DNA from: an uncultured Planctomycetia bacterium
GTDB lineage: Bacteria; Planctomycetota; Phycisphaerae; Phycisphaerales; SM1A02
Assembly (NCBI GenBank): GCA_937871505.1
Contig: CALMPF010000069.1
Span: 26,165 to 90,164, forward strand
Length of the DNA stretch: 64,000 bases
Direction of reading: 5' to 3'
A program made the position numbers and the translations under genes. Each line of letters begins with the position of its first letter. The first letter of the stretch is position 1. The notes under the pieces were generated by a model that did no database searches, had not been told where the DNA came from, and was given only the letters and a program-made list of their open reading frames with translations. Shown one piece after another: positions 9,403-18,871 of the stretch.

Positions 9403-10938
9403 ATGCCCAGGCGGTCTGGTCGAGCTGCGGCCGAGACGGGTCCTCCGAACGCTGAATCCAAGGAGCGCGCCGCCGATGCTGCTGACGCGCCGGCCGAGGT
9501 GGCCGAGCTGAGCCGCGGGCTTGCCGAGAGCGAGCGCCTGTACCGCCTTCTTTTCGAGGAAGCGCCGATCGGCTACGTCTATGAGGACACGGACACGCGC
9601 TTCGTGAGCGCGAATCGCGCCGCGCTGGAGATCCTCGGCGTCAAGCCCGAGGAGGTGACGCAGACCGTCGGCCTGACCTTGGTCGCGAACACGCCGCAGA
9701 ATCAGGAGCGCGTGCGTCGGTCCATCGAGGCGGAGCGAGCCGGAAAGGAACTGCCGTTCATCGAGCTGGAGCTGCGCCGCAAGGACAACGGGATGCCGGT
9801 GTGGATCCAGCGCTGGTCTCGGCCGGAGCCGGACGGCAGGCATACGCGCACGATGCTCGTGGACATCACCGATCGCGTGCTCGCGGCGCAGGAACGCCAG
9901 CGGCTGCAGAGGCAGAACGCCTATCTGCAGGACGAGATCAAGGCGTCTCACAACTTCGACGAGATCGTCGGCGAGAGCGCGGCCCTTCGGCAGGTGCTGG
10001 AGCAGGTGAGACTTGTCGCGCCGAACGACACCTCGGTGCTGGTCACAGGCGAGACCGGGACGGGCAAGGAGCTCATCGCGCGCGCGCTGCACTCGGCGAG
10101 CGCCCGGCCCCGGAGAGATCACCCGATCATCAAGGTGAACTGCGCGGCGATCCCTTCCGGGCTGGTGGAAAGCGAGCTGTTCGGCCACGAGAGAGGCGCG
10201 TTCACCGGCGCGGTGGAGCGAAGGACCGGGCGGTTCGAGCTTGCCGATCGCGGCACGCTGTTCCTCGATGAGGTGGGCGAGCTTCCGACGGACGTTCAGG
10301 TGCGCCTGCTGCGCGTGATCCAGGAGCAGGAGTTCGAGCGCGTGGGCGGAAGCAGGACAGTGAAGGTGAACGTTCGCATCATCGCCGCGACGAATCGCGA
10401 CCTGCACGCCGCAGTCGCGGATGGTTCATTTCGGCAGGACTTGTACTACCGCCTCAACGTCTTCCCGATTCGCGTCCCGCCGCTCCGCGAGCGTCGCGAG
10501 GACATTCGGTCCCTTGCTGAGCACTTTGTTCGCCGTTTTGCGTCGCGCGTCGGCCGGAAGATCTCGGTCATTCCCGAAGAGGTGATGCACCGCCTGATTG
10601 AATACGCGTGGCCGGGCAACGTGCGTGAGCTGGAGAACGTGATCGAGCGAGCGGTCATACTCTCGCCAGGGCCTGCCCTGGAGATTCCGGCGGAGTCGTT
10701 TCCGGCGCAGCTCAGGGAACTGAACACGGGGCGCGAGGGGTTCGTGCGTGATGCCTCGACCGACGGTGCATCGCTCCGCAGCGTGGAGCACGCGCACGTC
10801 ATCGCGACGCTGACTGCGACGAAGTGGGTGATTGACGGCCCGCGCGGGGCGGCCGCGCGCCTGAAGATGCACCCGAACACGCTCCGCAGCCGGATGAAGC
10901 GACTCGCGATCTCCAGGCCTCCCCGCGACATTTCGTGA
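9403..10938 (+). CDS. PAS-domain sigma-54-dependent transcriptional activator
   Basis: A 511-residue bacterial enhancer-binding protein that would open promoter complexes of sigma-54 RNA polymerase. A PAS sensor domain covers about residues 45-165 ([15 protein letters not shown] through [11 protein letters not shown]), followed by a short coiled linker. The AAA+ domain covers about 185-425, with Walker A GETGTGKE at 216-223 and the sigma-54 contact loop GAFTGA at 265-270. Walker B is in [12 protein letters not shown] and the arginine-finger region follows. The C-terminus (about 470-505) is a Fis-type helix-turn-helix ([20 protein letters not shown]). There is no receiver or GAF domain, so the signal is probably a small ligand or redox state sensed by PAS. 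The next gene downstream carries a sigma-54 promoter and is the obvious target. Confidence 0.92.
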   Translation: MPRRSGRAAAETGPPNAESKERAADAADAPAEVAELSRGLAESERLYRLLFEEAPIGYVYEDTDTRFVSANRAALEILGVKPEEVTQTVGLTLVANTPQNQERVRRSIEAERAGKELPFIELELRRKDNGMPVWIQRWSRPEPDGRHTRTMLVDITDRVLAAQERQRLQRQNAYLQDEIKASHNFDEIVGESAALRQVLEQVRLVAPNDTSVLVTGETGTGKELIARALHSASARPRRDHPIIKVNCAAIPSGLVESELFGHERGAFTGAVERRTGRFELADRGTLFLDEVGELPTDVQVRLLRVIQEQEFERVGGSRTVKVNVRIIAATNRDLHAAVADGSFRQDLYYRLNVFPIRVPPLRERREDIRSLAEHFVRRFASRVGRKISVIPEEVMHRLIEYAWPGNVRELENVIERAVILSPGPALEIPAESFPAQLRELNTGREGFVRDASTDGASLRSVEHAHVIATLTATKWVIDGPRGAAARLKMHPNTLRSRMKRLAISRPPRDIS

Positions 10939-11052
10939 CTCGCCACGACGGGCCGTGGGTGGTGAGGTGCCGCGCGCGATTCCGCCGGCAGCCCACCACG
11001 ATTCCTGACTTCGAGCACGCATGTTTTCGCGCATTCGCGGGGTGCGCCTGGA

Positions 11053-11068
11053 TTGGCACACATCTTGC
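11053..11068 (+). promoter_or_regulatory. sigma-54 (-24/-12) promoter of the ECF sigma gene
   Basis: The sequence TTGGCAC, five bases, then TTGC has the GG at 11055-11056 and the GC at 11067-11068. This is exactly the 12-base spacing of the sigma-54 consensus, with nearly all consensus bases matched. Transcription would start near 11080, about 54 bases before the ECF start codon. Confidence 0.8.
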
Positions 11069-11133
11069 CACTTGTGACTCTCGCTTGCCGAGAGCGGTGC
11101 CGTAAGCCGGCTCGGAAGCGCAGGAGACACGCG

Positions 11134-11775
11134 ATGGTTCCCCACGCCACCTGTTCCTCCCCGGACTCAGCCATCGCCGATGGGCTTCTCGCACAGCTGC
11201 GAGCCGGCGACGATGCCGCGTTCGAGGCGCTCGTTCGTCGCTGCTCTCCACGCTTGCTGGCGACGGCGCGGCGGCTGCTGGGAAGCGAGGCCGAGGCGCA
11301 CGACGCGGTGCAGGACGCCTTCCTCTCCGCGTTCCGAAGCATCAGTTCCTTCGGGGGAGAGTCCAGTCTCGAGACATGGCTGCACCGGGTGCTCATCAAT
11401 GCGGCGCTGATGCGGCTGCGAAAGAGCCGGCGCCACCGGGGCGCGACCGTCTCACTCGACGAGCTCTTGCCGCAGTTCGACGCGACCGGTCATCGTCTCG
11501 ATCCGCGCCCGCGGGGGGCGGGGTGGAGCGGCGCGGAGGAGCGAGGCGGCTCGCCGGAGCAGATCTTCATGGATCGCGACCGCCGCGATCTCGTGCGGCG
11601 TCGCATCGACATGCTGCCCGCCCAGTACCGAACGGTGATCATGCTGCGCGACATCGAGGAACTCGGCACGGACGAGACAGCGGCGTTCCTGGGCATCACG
11701 CCGGGGGCGGTCAAGGTCCGACTTCATCGGGCGCGAATGGCGCTGCGGACTCTCTTGGAGCGCGACTTTGCCTGA
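11134..11775 (+). CDS. ECF-type RNA polymerase sigma factor
   Basis: A 213-residue sigma-70 family factor of the extracytoplasmic function group. The ATG at 11134 is chosen because GGAG sits about 8 bases upstream. The longer open frame to 11053 would start inside the sigma-54 promoter. Region 2 covers about residues 15-95 (DAVQDAFLSAFRSISSF, then ESSLETWLHRVLINAALM). Region 4 covers about 150-210 (LPAQYRTVIMLRDIEELG, then the helix-turn-helix ITPGAVKVRLHRAR). The linker between them is longer than usual and rich in Gly/Arg. No anti-sigma gene is recognisable next to it, so control may be mainly transcriptional through the sigma-54 promoter and the activator gene just upstream. Confidence 0.9.
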   Translation: MVPHATCSSPDSAIADGLLAQLRAGDDAAFEALVRRCSPRLLATARRLLGSEAEAHDAVQDAFLSAFRSISSFGGESSLETWLHRVLINAALMRLRKSRRHRGATVSLDELLPQFDATGHRLDPRPRGAGWSGAEERGGSPEQIFMDRDRRDLVRRRIDMLPAQYRTVIMLRDIEELGTDETAAFLGITPGAVKVRLHRARMALRTLLERDFA

Positions 11776-13318
11776 GGGGACGAGGCACTTGCCGCGCGCG
11801 TTGCACCGCTGGCCTCGCCTTCCGTGAGCGCCGGGGCGACTTGCACGATGACACCGTGCGCGCAGGCTGCACCGATCGGGATCAAGAAGTGCCGGCGGAG
11901 GATCCCGGCCGCATTCGCCAGGGCCGAAGGGTCTGTTGTCGGCCGCCGCAGCGGGATCTGCCGCGACAACGCCCGACGTCGCCGGGGTGTGGGCGAACTG
12001 CGGCACGATGCAGGTCGATCGGGCGCAGCGCGCGGCGACGTGGCCGCTTGCTCTCAAGGGCCGCCCTGCAAAGGCCACCCCAGTTCGGCCAAGCAAGGCC
12101 ATCCTGGTCCGGCCAAACGCGTCCGCCTCAACTCGGCCAAGCGAGGCCACCCCACAGGCACTGCTGACGGCGGCGTCTCGCCGCCCAGGCGCATCCGACC
12201 ACGTCGAGTCTCGTACGAGGTCGGCAGGCTCGGCGGCCAGCCGAGAATGGGCCCCTCACGGCTCGTCGGAGGCCGGCCGCCGGGCCTGCCGACCGGACGG
12301 GCGGGCCCCGCGCCGAGGGCCACCACTGTCGCCAGCCTGCCGGGCTCCTTCTGCGGCGTCGCGCGGACGCCGTGACGGAGACTCCTCGACGTCGGCCGGG
12401 TCGCGGCTTTGGAGCGCACGACATCTGGTGGTTGGCCAGGTGTTGGCAGCTTTTCCACCACCACAGGTGGCAGACGCAGGTCCCTCCGGACGGCGGTAAG
12501 CTCCTCGATCGCGAGGACTTGGAGGACCTCGCAGAGCCGGGCGCGGGGGCTGACCCTCCGGCCCTAGATTTCGTGGAAGTGTCGCTTGCATCCACTACTG
12601 GTTGGGGTAGGATGCCCTCGTTCGATTCGGTTTTCCGGCCGGCGCGGCATGCGATCCAAGCCTGCCACTCGCTGAGACCGGCAGGCTCACCCGAAAGGGA
12701 GTTTCTCGTGGCCCATCGCACCCAGTCCCCCACGGTCCGGTCACCGCTCGGCTGGTCGCAGACGCTCCCGTGCCAGCCGACCCGGTCACCGCTGACTGGG
12801 ATCCAGATCGCTGGGATCCAGATCGCTGGGTTCCAGGTCACTGGGATCCAGATCGCTGGGGCGGAAGAGGTCCACGCGCCAACGGCCCAGCCGAGATCGG
12901 CCCGGCCACCGCTGGTCCGGCCGTCGTCGGTGACGCGCTCGCTCCACTGGTGGATCGGGCGCACGGACGCGTGCAGAGGGCGCGGCGCGACGTGCGAGGC
13001 CGAGCGACGGGGCCCTGCGCGGCTTCTGCGACCCGCCGCGACGGACGCGCTGGCAGAGCGCTGCCGGCGCTCCGTGGCCAGCCTGACCGGTTTCGCGTGA
13101 CTCGATTCAGGGAGCTGGCGGTTCGGTCCCCGCGAGTGCGCTCCCGCGCAGGTTTCCGTTCCCGCTCGGCTCCCGATCGGCCATCGGCCGGAACCACCGA
13201 GCGGTTCGCGCGACAACGGGAGCGCGTGAGCCCCGGCGACAGAAGCACCGAGGCGGTCGCGTCCCCGACGGCCACCGCGGGTTCGAAGTGCACCTTTGAC
13301 GGCAGCGAGGAGTGAACG
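11776..13318. other. 1.5 kb without a convincing gene
   Basis: Open frames on both strands are Arg/Pro/Ala-rich and overlap each other. Near 12040-12160 there are imperfect repeats built on CGGCCAAGCRAGGCCA. The stretch 12400-12600 is less GC-biased. In the frame opening at 12372 it reads DGGKLLDREDLEDL and ALDFVEVSLAS, which look protein-like, but no family is recognised and the frame soon enters the 15-bp repeat array. It may be a gene remnant. Confidence 0.35.
12796..12855. repeat. 15-bp direct repeat, four copies
   Basis: Three exact copies of CTGGGATCCAGATCG lie at 12796, 12811 and 12841. A variant copy with 4 changes lies at 12826. The array is in the gene-free stretch upstream of dcd. 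Confidence 0.9.
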
Positions 13319-14041
13319 ATGGGCGTCCTCTGCGACACGCAGATTCGAGAACTGGTCGGAATCGAGCCCTTCGAGGAGGGACGTCGGCGCCCCGGAGTCA
13401 TCTCCTACGGGGTCTCCAGCTACGGCTACGACGTCCGTCTCGGCACCCGCTTCAAGATCTTCACCAACGCGACCACGGGCGGGGCCGCCGTGATCGATCC
13501 GAAGAGCTTCAACCCCGAGCTGTTCATCTCGGTCGACACCGCCGAGACGGGGCGCGACCACATCATCATCCCGCCCAACTCCTTCGCCCTCGCGGAGACG
13601 GTCGAGAGCTTCGTCATCCCGCGCGACGTGCTCGCCATCTGCGTCGGCAAGAGCACCTACGCCCGATGCGGGATCATCGTCAACGTCACTCCGCTCGAAC
13701 CCGAGTGGCGCGGACGCGTCACGATCGAGATCAGCAACACCACTCCGCTGCCCGCGAAGATCTACGCCAACGAAGGCATCGCCCAGATGGTCTTCGTGAA
13801 GGCCGACCGGGTCTGCGCCACCAGCTACGCGGACAAGCGAGGCAAGTACCAGGATCAGCCCGGTCTCACGCTGCCCGCAGTCGACTCGGAGGATGCGTCT
13901 CCCGGCCGCGAGGGCCAGCGCGCCGCCGGTTCGCCGGCGCCTGAAGAGCGCAGCGCAGGCGACCCTGCGTTCCGGCCCGGCGGCCAAGACCGACTTCCGG
14001 CCGTCTCGGTTCCGATGCATGCGCTCGGCGCGGGCGCCTGA
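13319..14041 (+). CDS. dcd: dCTP deaminase with C-terminal extension
   Basis: This enzyme deaminates dCTP to dUTP, feeding dTMP synthesis. The ATG at 13319 has GAGGAG about 9 bases upstream. The core (about residues 1-185) shows the family landmarks [14 protein letters not shown], the trimer/nucleotide motif [21 protein letters not shown] and [26 protein letters not shown]. The catalytic Glu is the one in the RVTIEIS stretch. A Pro/Gly-rich tail of about 50 residues after KYQDQPG has no counterpart in the ordinary enzyme of about 190 residues. It may be read-through past a lost stop. The gene precedes the ribonucleotide reductase by 173 bases in the same direction, so the two dNTP supply genes may be co-expressed. 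Confidence 0.93.
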   Translation: MGVLCDTQIRELVGIEPFEEGRRRPGVISYGVSSYGYDVRLGTRFKIFTNATTGGAAVIDPKSFNPELFISVDTAETGRDHIIIPPNSFALAETVESFVIPRDVLAICVGKSTYARCGIIVNVTPLEPEWRGRVTIEISNTTPLPAKIYANEGIAQMVFVKADRVCATSYADKRGKYQDQPGLTLPAVDSEDASPGREGQRAAGSPAPEERSAGDPAFRPGGQDRLPAVSVPMHALGAGA

Positions 14042-14214
14042 GCGGCCATCGCATCGCCGACCGGCCCGCCTGCTCCGATGCCTGCGCTCCGCGTCGAGCC
14101 GACCCGTTTCCCGATCGCCCCTCCGGACGATCGCGTGCTCCCGACCCCTTCGCTGACTCGCGAAGCACTCCCACCTCCCGCTCGCCCACCTTCCCAGCGG
14201 CGCAAGGACGACCG

Positions 14215-17200
14215 ATGAAGATCACTCGCAGGTTCACCAAGGCAGGCACCGACGTCTATGAGAGCGTTCGCTGGGAGCGCCGATCGTCGCGCATCACGTC
14301 GTCGGATGGCAGCGTCGTCTTCGAGATGAAGGACGCCGAGATCCCCGCAGGATGGAGCCAGCTTGCGACCGACATCGTGGTGAGCAAGTACTTCCGGAAG
14401 GCCGGCGTGCCGCAGCTCGACGAGAAGGGCAAGCCCCGTCTCGACGAGAAGGGCCGCCCGGTCACGGGCCCCGAGCGATCCGTCCGGCAGGTGATCCATC
14501 GCCTCGTCGCCTGCTGGACGCAGTGGGGTCAGGAGCACGGCTATTTCGACGGCCGCAAGGATGCCGAGGCCTTCTCCGACGAGCTCGCCTACACGCTCCT
14601 GCATCAGATGGCGGCGCCGAACAGCCCGCAGTGGTTCAACACGGGACTCAACACCGCCTACGGCATCACGGGCCCCGCGCAGGGACACTGGATCGCGGAC
14701 CCGAAGACCGGCCGCGCCGCCCTCGCCGGAGATGCCTATTCGCATCCGCAGCCGCACGCCTGCTTCATCCAGCCCGTCCGCGACGATCTGGTCAACGAGG
14801 GCGGGATCATGGATCTCTGGACGCGCGAGGCGCGGCTCTTCAAGTACGGGTCGGGGACGGGAACGAACTTCTCCCAGCTCCGCGGCGCCGATGAGCCGCT
14901 CTCCGGCGGCGGGCGCAGCAGCGGCCTGATGAGCTTTCTCCGCATCGGCGACCGCGCCGCGGCGGCGATCAAGAGCGGAGGGACGACGCGCCGCGCCGCG
15001 AAGATGGTCTGTCTCGACGTCGATCATCCCGACATCGTCGAGTTCGTCCGCTGGAAGGTGCGCGAGGAGCTCAAGGTCGCCGCGATGGTCGAAGGGATGA
15101 AGCACCTCCCCGCGGAGCAGCGCGAACTCGCCAGGAGGATGGCGCTGACCCTCGACTACGACTTCAACGGCGAGGCGTACCAGACCGTCAGCGGCCAGAA
15201 CTCGAACAACTCCGTGCGCCTCGACGACGCCTTCCTCGAGGCGGTCGAGCGCGACGGGACCTGGACGCTCCGCCGCCGGACCGACGGCGCGCCGACGGCG
15301 ACGCTCCGCGCCCGCGAGATCTGGGACGAGATCTGCTTCGCGGCGTGGCGCTGCGCCGACCCCGGGGTGCAGTACGACACCACGATCAACGACTGGCACA
15401 CCTGCCCGGCCAGCGGACGGATCAACGCGAGCAATCCCTGCTCGGAGTACATGTTCCTGGACAACACCGCGTGCAACCTCGCGTCGCTGAACCTGCTCCG
15501 GTTCTACGACGCGTCGACGCGGCGCTTCGACCTCGACGGCTACGAGCACGCCATCCGGCTCTGGACGGTCGTGCTGGAGATCTCGGTGCTGATGGCGGCG
15601 TTCCCGTCGCGCGAGGTCGCGGAGCTCTCGTGGAACTTCCGGACGCTCGGGCTCGGCTACGCCAACCTCGGCGCCCTGCTCATGCAGGCGGGCGTTCCCT
15701 ACGACAGCGAGGAAGGCCGCGCCCTCTGCGGTGCGCTGACCGCGATCCTCACCGGCCGCGCCTACGCGACCAGCGCCGAACTGGCGAAGGAGCTCGGCCC
15801 CTTCGCCGGCTACAAGGCCAACCGCGATCCCATGCTGCGCGTGATCCGCAACCACCGCCGCGCCGCCCGCGGCGTCGCCCGCGACTCCGACGCGTGGGAG
15901 GGGCTGCGCACGCCGCCGGTGCCGATCGATCACGGCATCTTCGTCGCCGATCCCCCGCGCATCCGCGTCAGCGAGCCCGGGGCGATCCTCGATCGCGCGG
16001 TGGCCGCCTGGGACGATGCGCTGCGACTCGGCGAGAAGCACGGCTTTCGCAACGCGCAGGTCACCGTCATCGCGCCGACGGGGACGATCGGCCTGCTGAT
16101 GGACTGCGACACGACCGGCGTCGAGCCGGACTTCGCGCTGACCAAGTTCAAGAAGCTCGCCGGCGGCGGGCACTTCAAGATCGTCAATCAGTCGCTCCCG
16201 CCCGCGCTCCGCGCCCTCGGCTATGCGGAGAACGAGATCGACGACATCCACCGCCACGTGATGGGGACGCTCAGCCTCGACGTCCCGCTCCCGGCCGCCC
16301 GACCCGGCGAAGCCGCCCCGGCCCGCAGCACCTTCGCGGAGTTCCTCCGCGGCAAGGGCTACACCGGCGAGCAGCTCGTCGCGCTGGAGAACGAGCTCCC
16401 CAGGCTCTTCGAGCTCCGCTTCGCCTTCTCGGCGTGGTCGATGCCGGACGCGGTCCTCCGCGGACTGGCGCTTGATCCGGAGCGCGCCCGGAGCGACGCC
16501 GCCTTCGCGGCGCGGTTCAACGGCCTGCTCGCGCTGGGGCTCACCCGCCATCAGGCGGAGTCGCTCAACCGGACGATCTGCGGCACGCAGACGATCGAGG
16601 GCGCGCCGCACCTGAAGCCCGAGCATCTGCCGGTCTTCGATTGCGCCAACACCTGCGGCCCCCTCGGGACCCGGTTCATCGCGCCGCTGGGACACATCCG
16701 CATGATGGCGGCGGCGCAGCCGTTCATCTCCGGCGCCATCAGCAAGACGATCAACCTGCCCAACGACGCCCCCGTCGAGGCGATCTCGGAGGCCTACATC
16801 GAGAGCTGGAAGCTCGCCCTGAAGGCGAACGCCCTCTATCGCGACGGCTGCAAGCTCAGCCAGCCGCTGAACACCAAGGCCGACGCGCTCGACGACGCCG
16901 AGGAGGAGTCTGCGGAGGAAGAGGCCGCACGGGGGGAAGTGCTGGTCGAGATCGAGGCGATGGCTGCTGCGATCTCGACCTCGACGACGTCCTCCGGATC
17001 GACCCCCGCGCCGAGCGCCGCGGCGACCGAGGACGGGACGAAGGCGCGTGAGAGCGCGGCCGAGCGGGCGAGGCCGGAGCAGGACGCGCAGGAGCGGGTC
17101 GAGCGCGAGCGGGTCGATCGGCTCGTCATCGACCGCCTCGTCGAGGCGCGGGTGCGCGAACGGCTCGCGGAGATCGAGAATCGGCCGCTCCGCCGCCGCC

Positions 17201-18210
17201 TGCCCGAGACGCGGCGCAGCGTCACGCACCGATTCAACGTCGCCGGACACGAGGGGTATCTCACCGTCGGCCTGTACGACGACGGCGAGCCCGGCGAGCT
17301 CTTCATCACGATGGCCAAGGAAGGCTCCACGATCGGCGGACTGATGGACTGCATCGGCACCGCCACGAGCGTCTCGCTCCAGTACGGCGTGCCGCTTCAG
17401 AGCCTCGTCAACAAGTTCGCATACCAGCGCTTCGAGCCGATGGGCGTGACGACCAACCGCGACATCCCCCTCGCGAGCAGCCTGGTCGACTACATCTTCA
17501 GGTGGCTCGGAATGCAGTTCATCCCCGGCTACCGAGCCGAGCACGCTCCGCGGCGCGAGACCCCCGCGCAGCCGGAGCCGGACGGCTTCGGCGGCGCCGA
17601 TGAGGCAGGTCACGTCCGCCGGGGCGCATGGACCCAGCCCCGTGTCACGGAGGACATCTCGTGGAACGACTCACCGGCCCTCCCGCAGGGCCAGCCCGCG
17701 CCGCGCCTCGATCTCGCCGAGGAGACCATGGACGTCGACTCGACCGATCGCGGGCCGACGGACCCGATCGGTCGATGGAGCTCCGAGGAGGGCGGGCCGC
17801 AGCCGCGCGGCGGCATGGACGGGGAGACGACCGCGACGAACGGGAAGGACCGCGATGCCGCTGCGCCCGGCGCTTCTCGGGCGAGAGCCGTCGTGCGAGC
17901 GCCGGGAGCTCCGAGCGAGGCGCGTGCCGCCACGGCCGTGCGCACCGAGAGCCGCTCCCTCGAGACCCACACGACGGAGCGGAGGGTCCTTCGCGATGCC
18001 GTCACGGGCGAACGGACGGTTGCGCTGCACGACGAGACGATCATCGTCGAACGAAGCTCCGTCGGCGCGGCGCATCGATCGATCGAGGCCGCGCATAAGA
18101 GATTCCAGACCGACGCCCCGCCCTGCCGCAACTGCGGTCACATCACCGTTCGCAACGGCGTCTGCTACAAGTGCCTGAACTGCGGGACGGAACTGGGGTG
18201 CGGCCAGTGA
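14215..18210 (+). CDS. nrdJ: adenosylcobalamin-dependent (class II) ribonucleotide reductase
   Basis: A 1331-residue enzyme that reduces ribonucleotides to deoxyribonucleotides using a B12-derived radical, with no need for oxygen. The ATG follows AAGGA at 9 bases. The catalytic ten-stranded barrel spans about residues 60-880. It carries Cys183 in HACFIQPV, the NPCSE motif (Asn407, Cys409, Glu411) that holds the thiyl radical Cys and its Glu, and the TGTIGLLMDCDTTGVEPDF loop. An acidic, low-complexity linker (about 890-980) separates the barrel from a C-terminal segment (about 1000-1110, HRFNVAGHEGYLTVGLYDDG) usual in long NrdJ proteins. After a second disordered region the protein ends in a zinc-ribbon-like CxxC pair (Cys1304/1307 and 1317/1320). 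The linkers are longer than in most homologues. Confidence 0.95.
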   Translation: MKITRRFTKAGTDVYESVRWERRSSRITSSDGSVVFEMKDAEIPAGWSQLATDIVVSKYFRKAGVPQLDEKGKPRLDEKGRPVTGPERSVRQVIHRLVACWTQWGQEHGYFDGRKDAEAFSDELAYTLLHQMAAPNSPQWFNTGLNTAYGITGPAQGHWIADPKTGRAALAGDAYSHPQPHACFIQPVRDDLVNEGGIMDLWTREARLFKYGSGTGTNFSQLRGADEPLSGGGRSSGLMSFLRIGDRAAAAIKSGGTTRRAAKMVCLDVDHPDIVEFVRWKVREELKVAAMVEGMKHLPAEQRELARRMALTLDYDFNGEAYQTVSGQNSNNSVRLDDAFLEAVERDGTWTLRRRTDGAPTATLRAREIWDEICFAAWRCADPGVQYDTTINDWHTCPASGRINASNPCSEYMFLDNTACNLASLNLLRFYDASTRRFDLDGYEHAIRLWTVVLEISVLMAAFPSREVAELSWNFRTLGLGYANLGALLMQAGVPYDSEEGRALCGALTAILTGRAYATSAELAKELGPFAGYKANRDPMLRVIRNHRRAARGVARDSDAWEGLRTPPVPIDHGIFVADPPRIRVSEPGAILDRAVAAWDDALRLGEKHGFRNAQVTVIAPTGTIGLLMDCDTTGVEPDFALTKFKKLAGGGHFKIVNQSLPPALRALGYAENEIDDIHRHVMGTLSLDVPLPAARPGEAAPARSTFAEFLRGKGYTGEQLVALENELPRLFELRFAFSAWSMPDAVLRGLALDPERARSDAAFAARFNGLLALGLTRHQAESLNRTICGTQTIEGAPHLKPEHLPVFDCANTCGPLGTRFIAPLGHIRMMAAAQPFISGAISKTINLPNDAPVEAISEAYIESWKLALKANALYRDGCKLSQPLNTKADALDDAEEESAEEEAARGEVLVEIEAMAAAISTSTTSSGSTPAPSAAATEDGTKARESAAERARPEQDAQERVERERVDRLVIDRLVEARVRERLAEIENRPLRRRLPETRRSVTHRFNVAGHEGYLTVGLYDDGEPGELFITMAKEGSTIGGLMDCIGTATSVSLQYGVPLQSLVNKFAYQRFEPMGVTTNRDIPLASSLVDYIFRWLGMQFIPGYRAEHAPRRETPAQPEPDGFGGADEAGHVRRGAWTQPRVTEDISWNDSPALPQGQPAPRLDLAEETMDVDSTDRGPTDPIGRWSSEEGGPQPRGGMDGETTATNGKDRDAAAPGASRARAVVRAPGAPSEARAATAVRTESRSLETHTTERRVLRDAVTGERTVALHDETIIVERSSVGAAHRSIEAAHKRFQTDAPPCRNCGHITVRNGVCYKCLNCGTELGCGQ

Positions 18211-18694
18211 TCGAGCAGGACGACCATGACCCGGGCGAGCGCTGCCGCGATCTCCGCGAGCGCTGCCGAGCGCTCGGCGAGCGCGTCGCCATGGTCGGCC
18301 GCGACGGCGTCGGCCGCCGTCGACGAGAGAGTTCCGGCCGGGCGGTCGTGCTCCGACGATCGCCCGGCCACCCCGCCCGCGCAGACGGGCGCCCCGACGC
18401 CGTCGGAGGGAAGCGGAGAAGCTCCGGAGAGAAGACGGTCGGCGAGTGGATGGACCCTCTTCGCAACTGTCGGGCCGATGCAGGGACTGCGCATCACCCG
18501 AACCCCCGAAGGCCCTCTCGGGGTGGCCGCTCCGACACTCCGCTTTCCTCCAACGGCATCGCCTCCGGCAGGCGGCCGACGCATGGATCGCGTCGGCCGC
18601 CACGCTCGCGCGGCGCCGGCAGGCCGCTCGCTTCGTTCATGCGGCGCCCAGCCCCGACCTCCTGAGATGCCGCTTTGTGGCGTCTCTCCCTCCG

Positions 18695-18722
18695 CCCCGG
18701 CGTGGCCCATCCCGCGCCGGGG
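18695..18722 (+). terminator. hairpin followed by a T-rich run
   Basis: CCCCGGCG pairs with CGCCGGGG across a 12-base loop and is followed by TTCTTCATTG. It is placed to end transcription from nrdJ or the open frame ending at 18665, before the aminotransferase promoter. Confidence 0.45.
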
Positions 18723-18857
18723 TTCTTCATTGTCCCGCGGGGCAACGCCCGGAAGATCGTCTCCGCCGAGCGCGATGCGATGCCGCCGCGCCGACGCGAC
18801 TCCGGATGCCCGACGGCGGGGCGCGGGCGCGACGCTCGCGCGCGCCCCCGCCGTCGC

Positions 18858-18863
18858 TACACT
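18858..18863 (+). promoter_or_regulatory. putative -10 box for a leaderless transcript (aminotransferase)
   Basis: TACACT ends 8 bases before the ATG at 18872. Hexamer and following CCGC are the same as before the peptidase at 773. Confidence 0.5.
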
Positions 18864-18871
18864 CCGCCTCG

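Larger units (their letters stand above)
18211..18871. other. 660 bp between nrdJ and the aminotransferase, no clear gene
   Basis: Several overlapping Arg- and Ala-rich open frames occur. One starts with a GTG overlapping the nrdJ stop and ends at 18665, but none has recognisable domains or a ribosome site. A terminator-like hairpin lies at 18695-18722. Confidence 0.4.

Noticed and set aside
6829..10407. A single 1192-residue minus-strand protein
   Set aside because: Only 6829-8400 shows a signal peptide and beta-helix. The upstream extension lies in non-coding frames over the decayed locus and over the opposite-strand activator gene.
12128..14020. A 630-residue minus-strand open frame with Trp/Ile/Pro repeats
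   Set aside because: It is antisense to dcd and the 15-bp array. The repeats are translations of the DNA repeat.
14042..14214. Cobalamin riboswitch upstream of nrdJ (also considered upstream of metH)
   Set aside because: No B12-box-like conserved core or long leader was found. metH appears leaderless, and the nrdJ upstream region is only 173 bases with no convincing fold.
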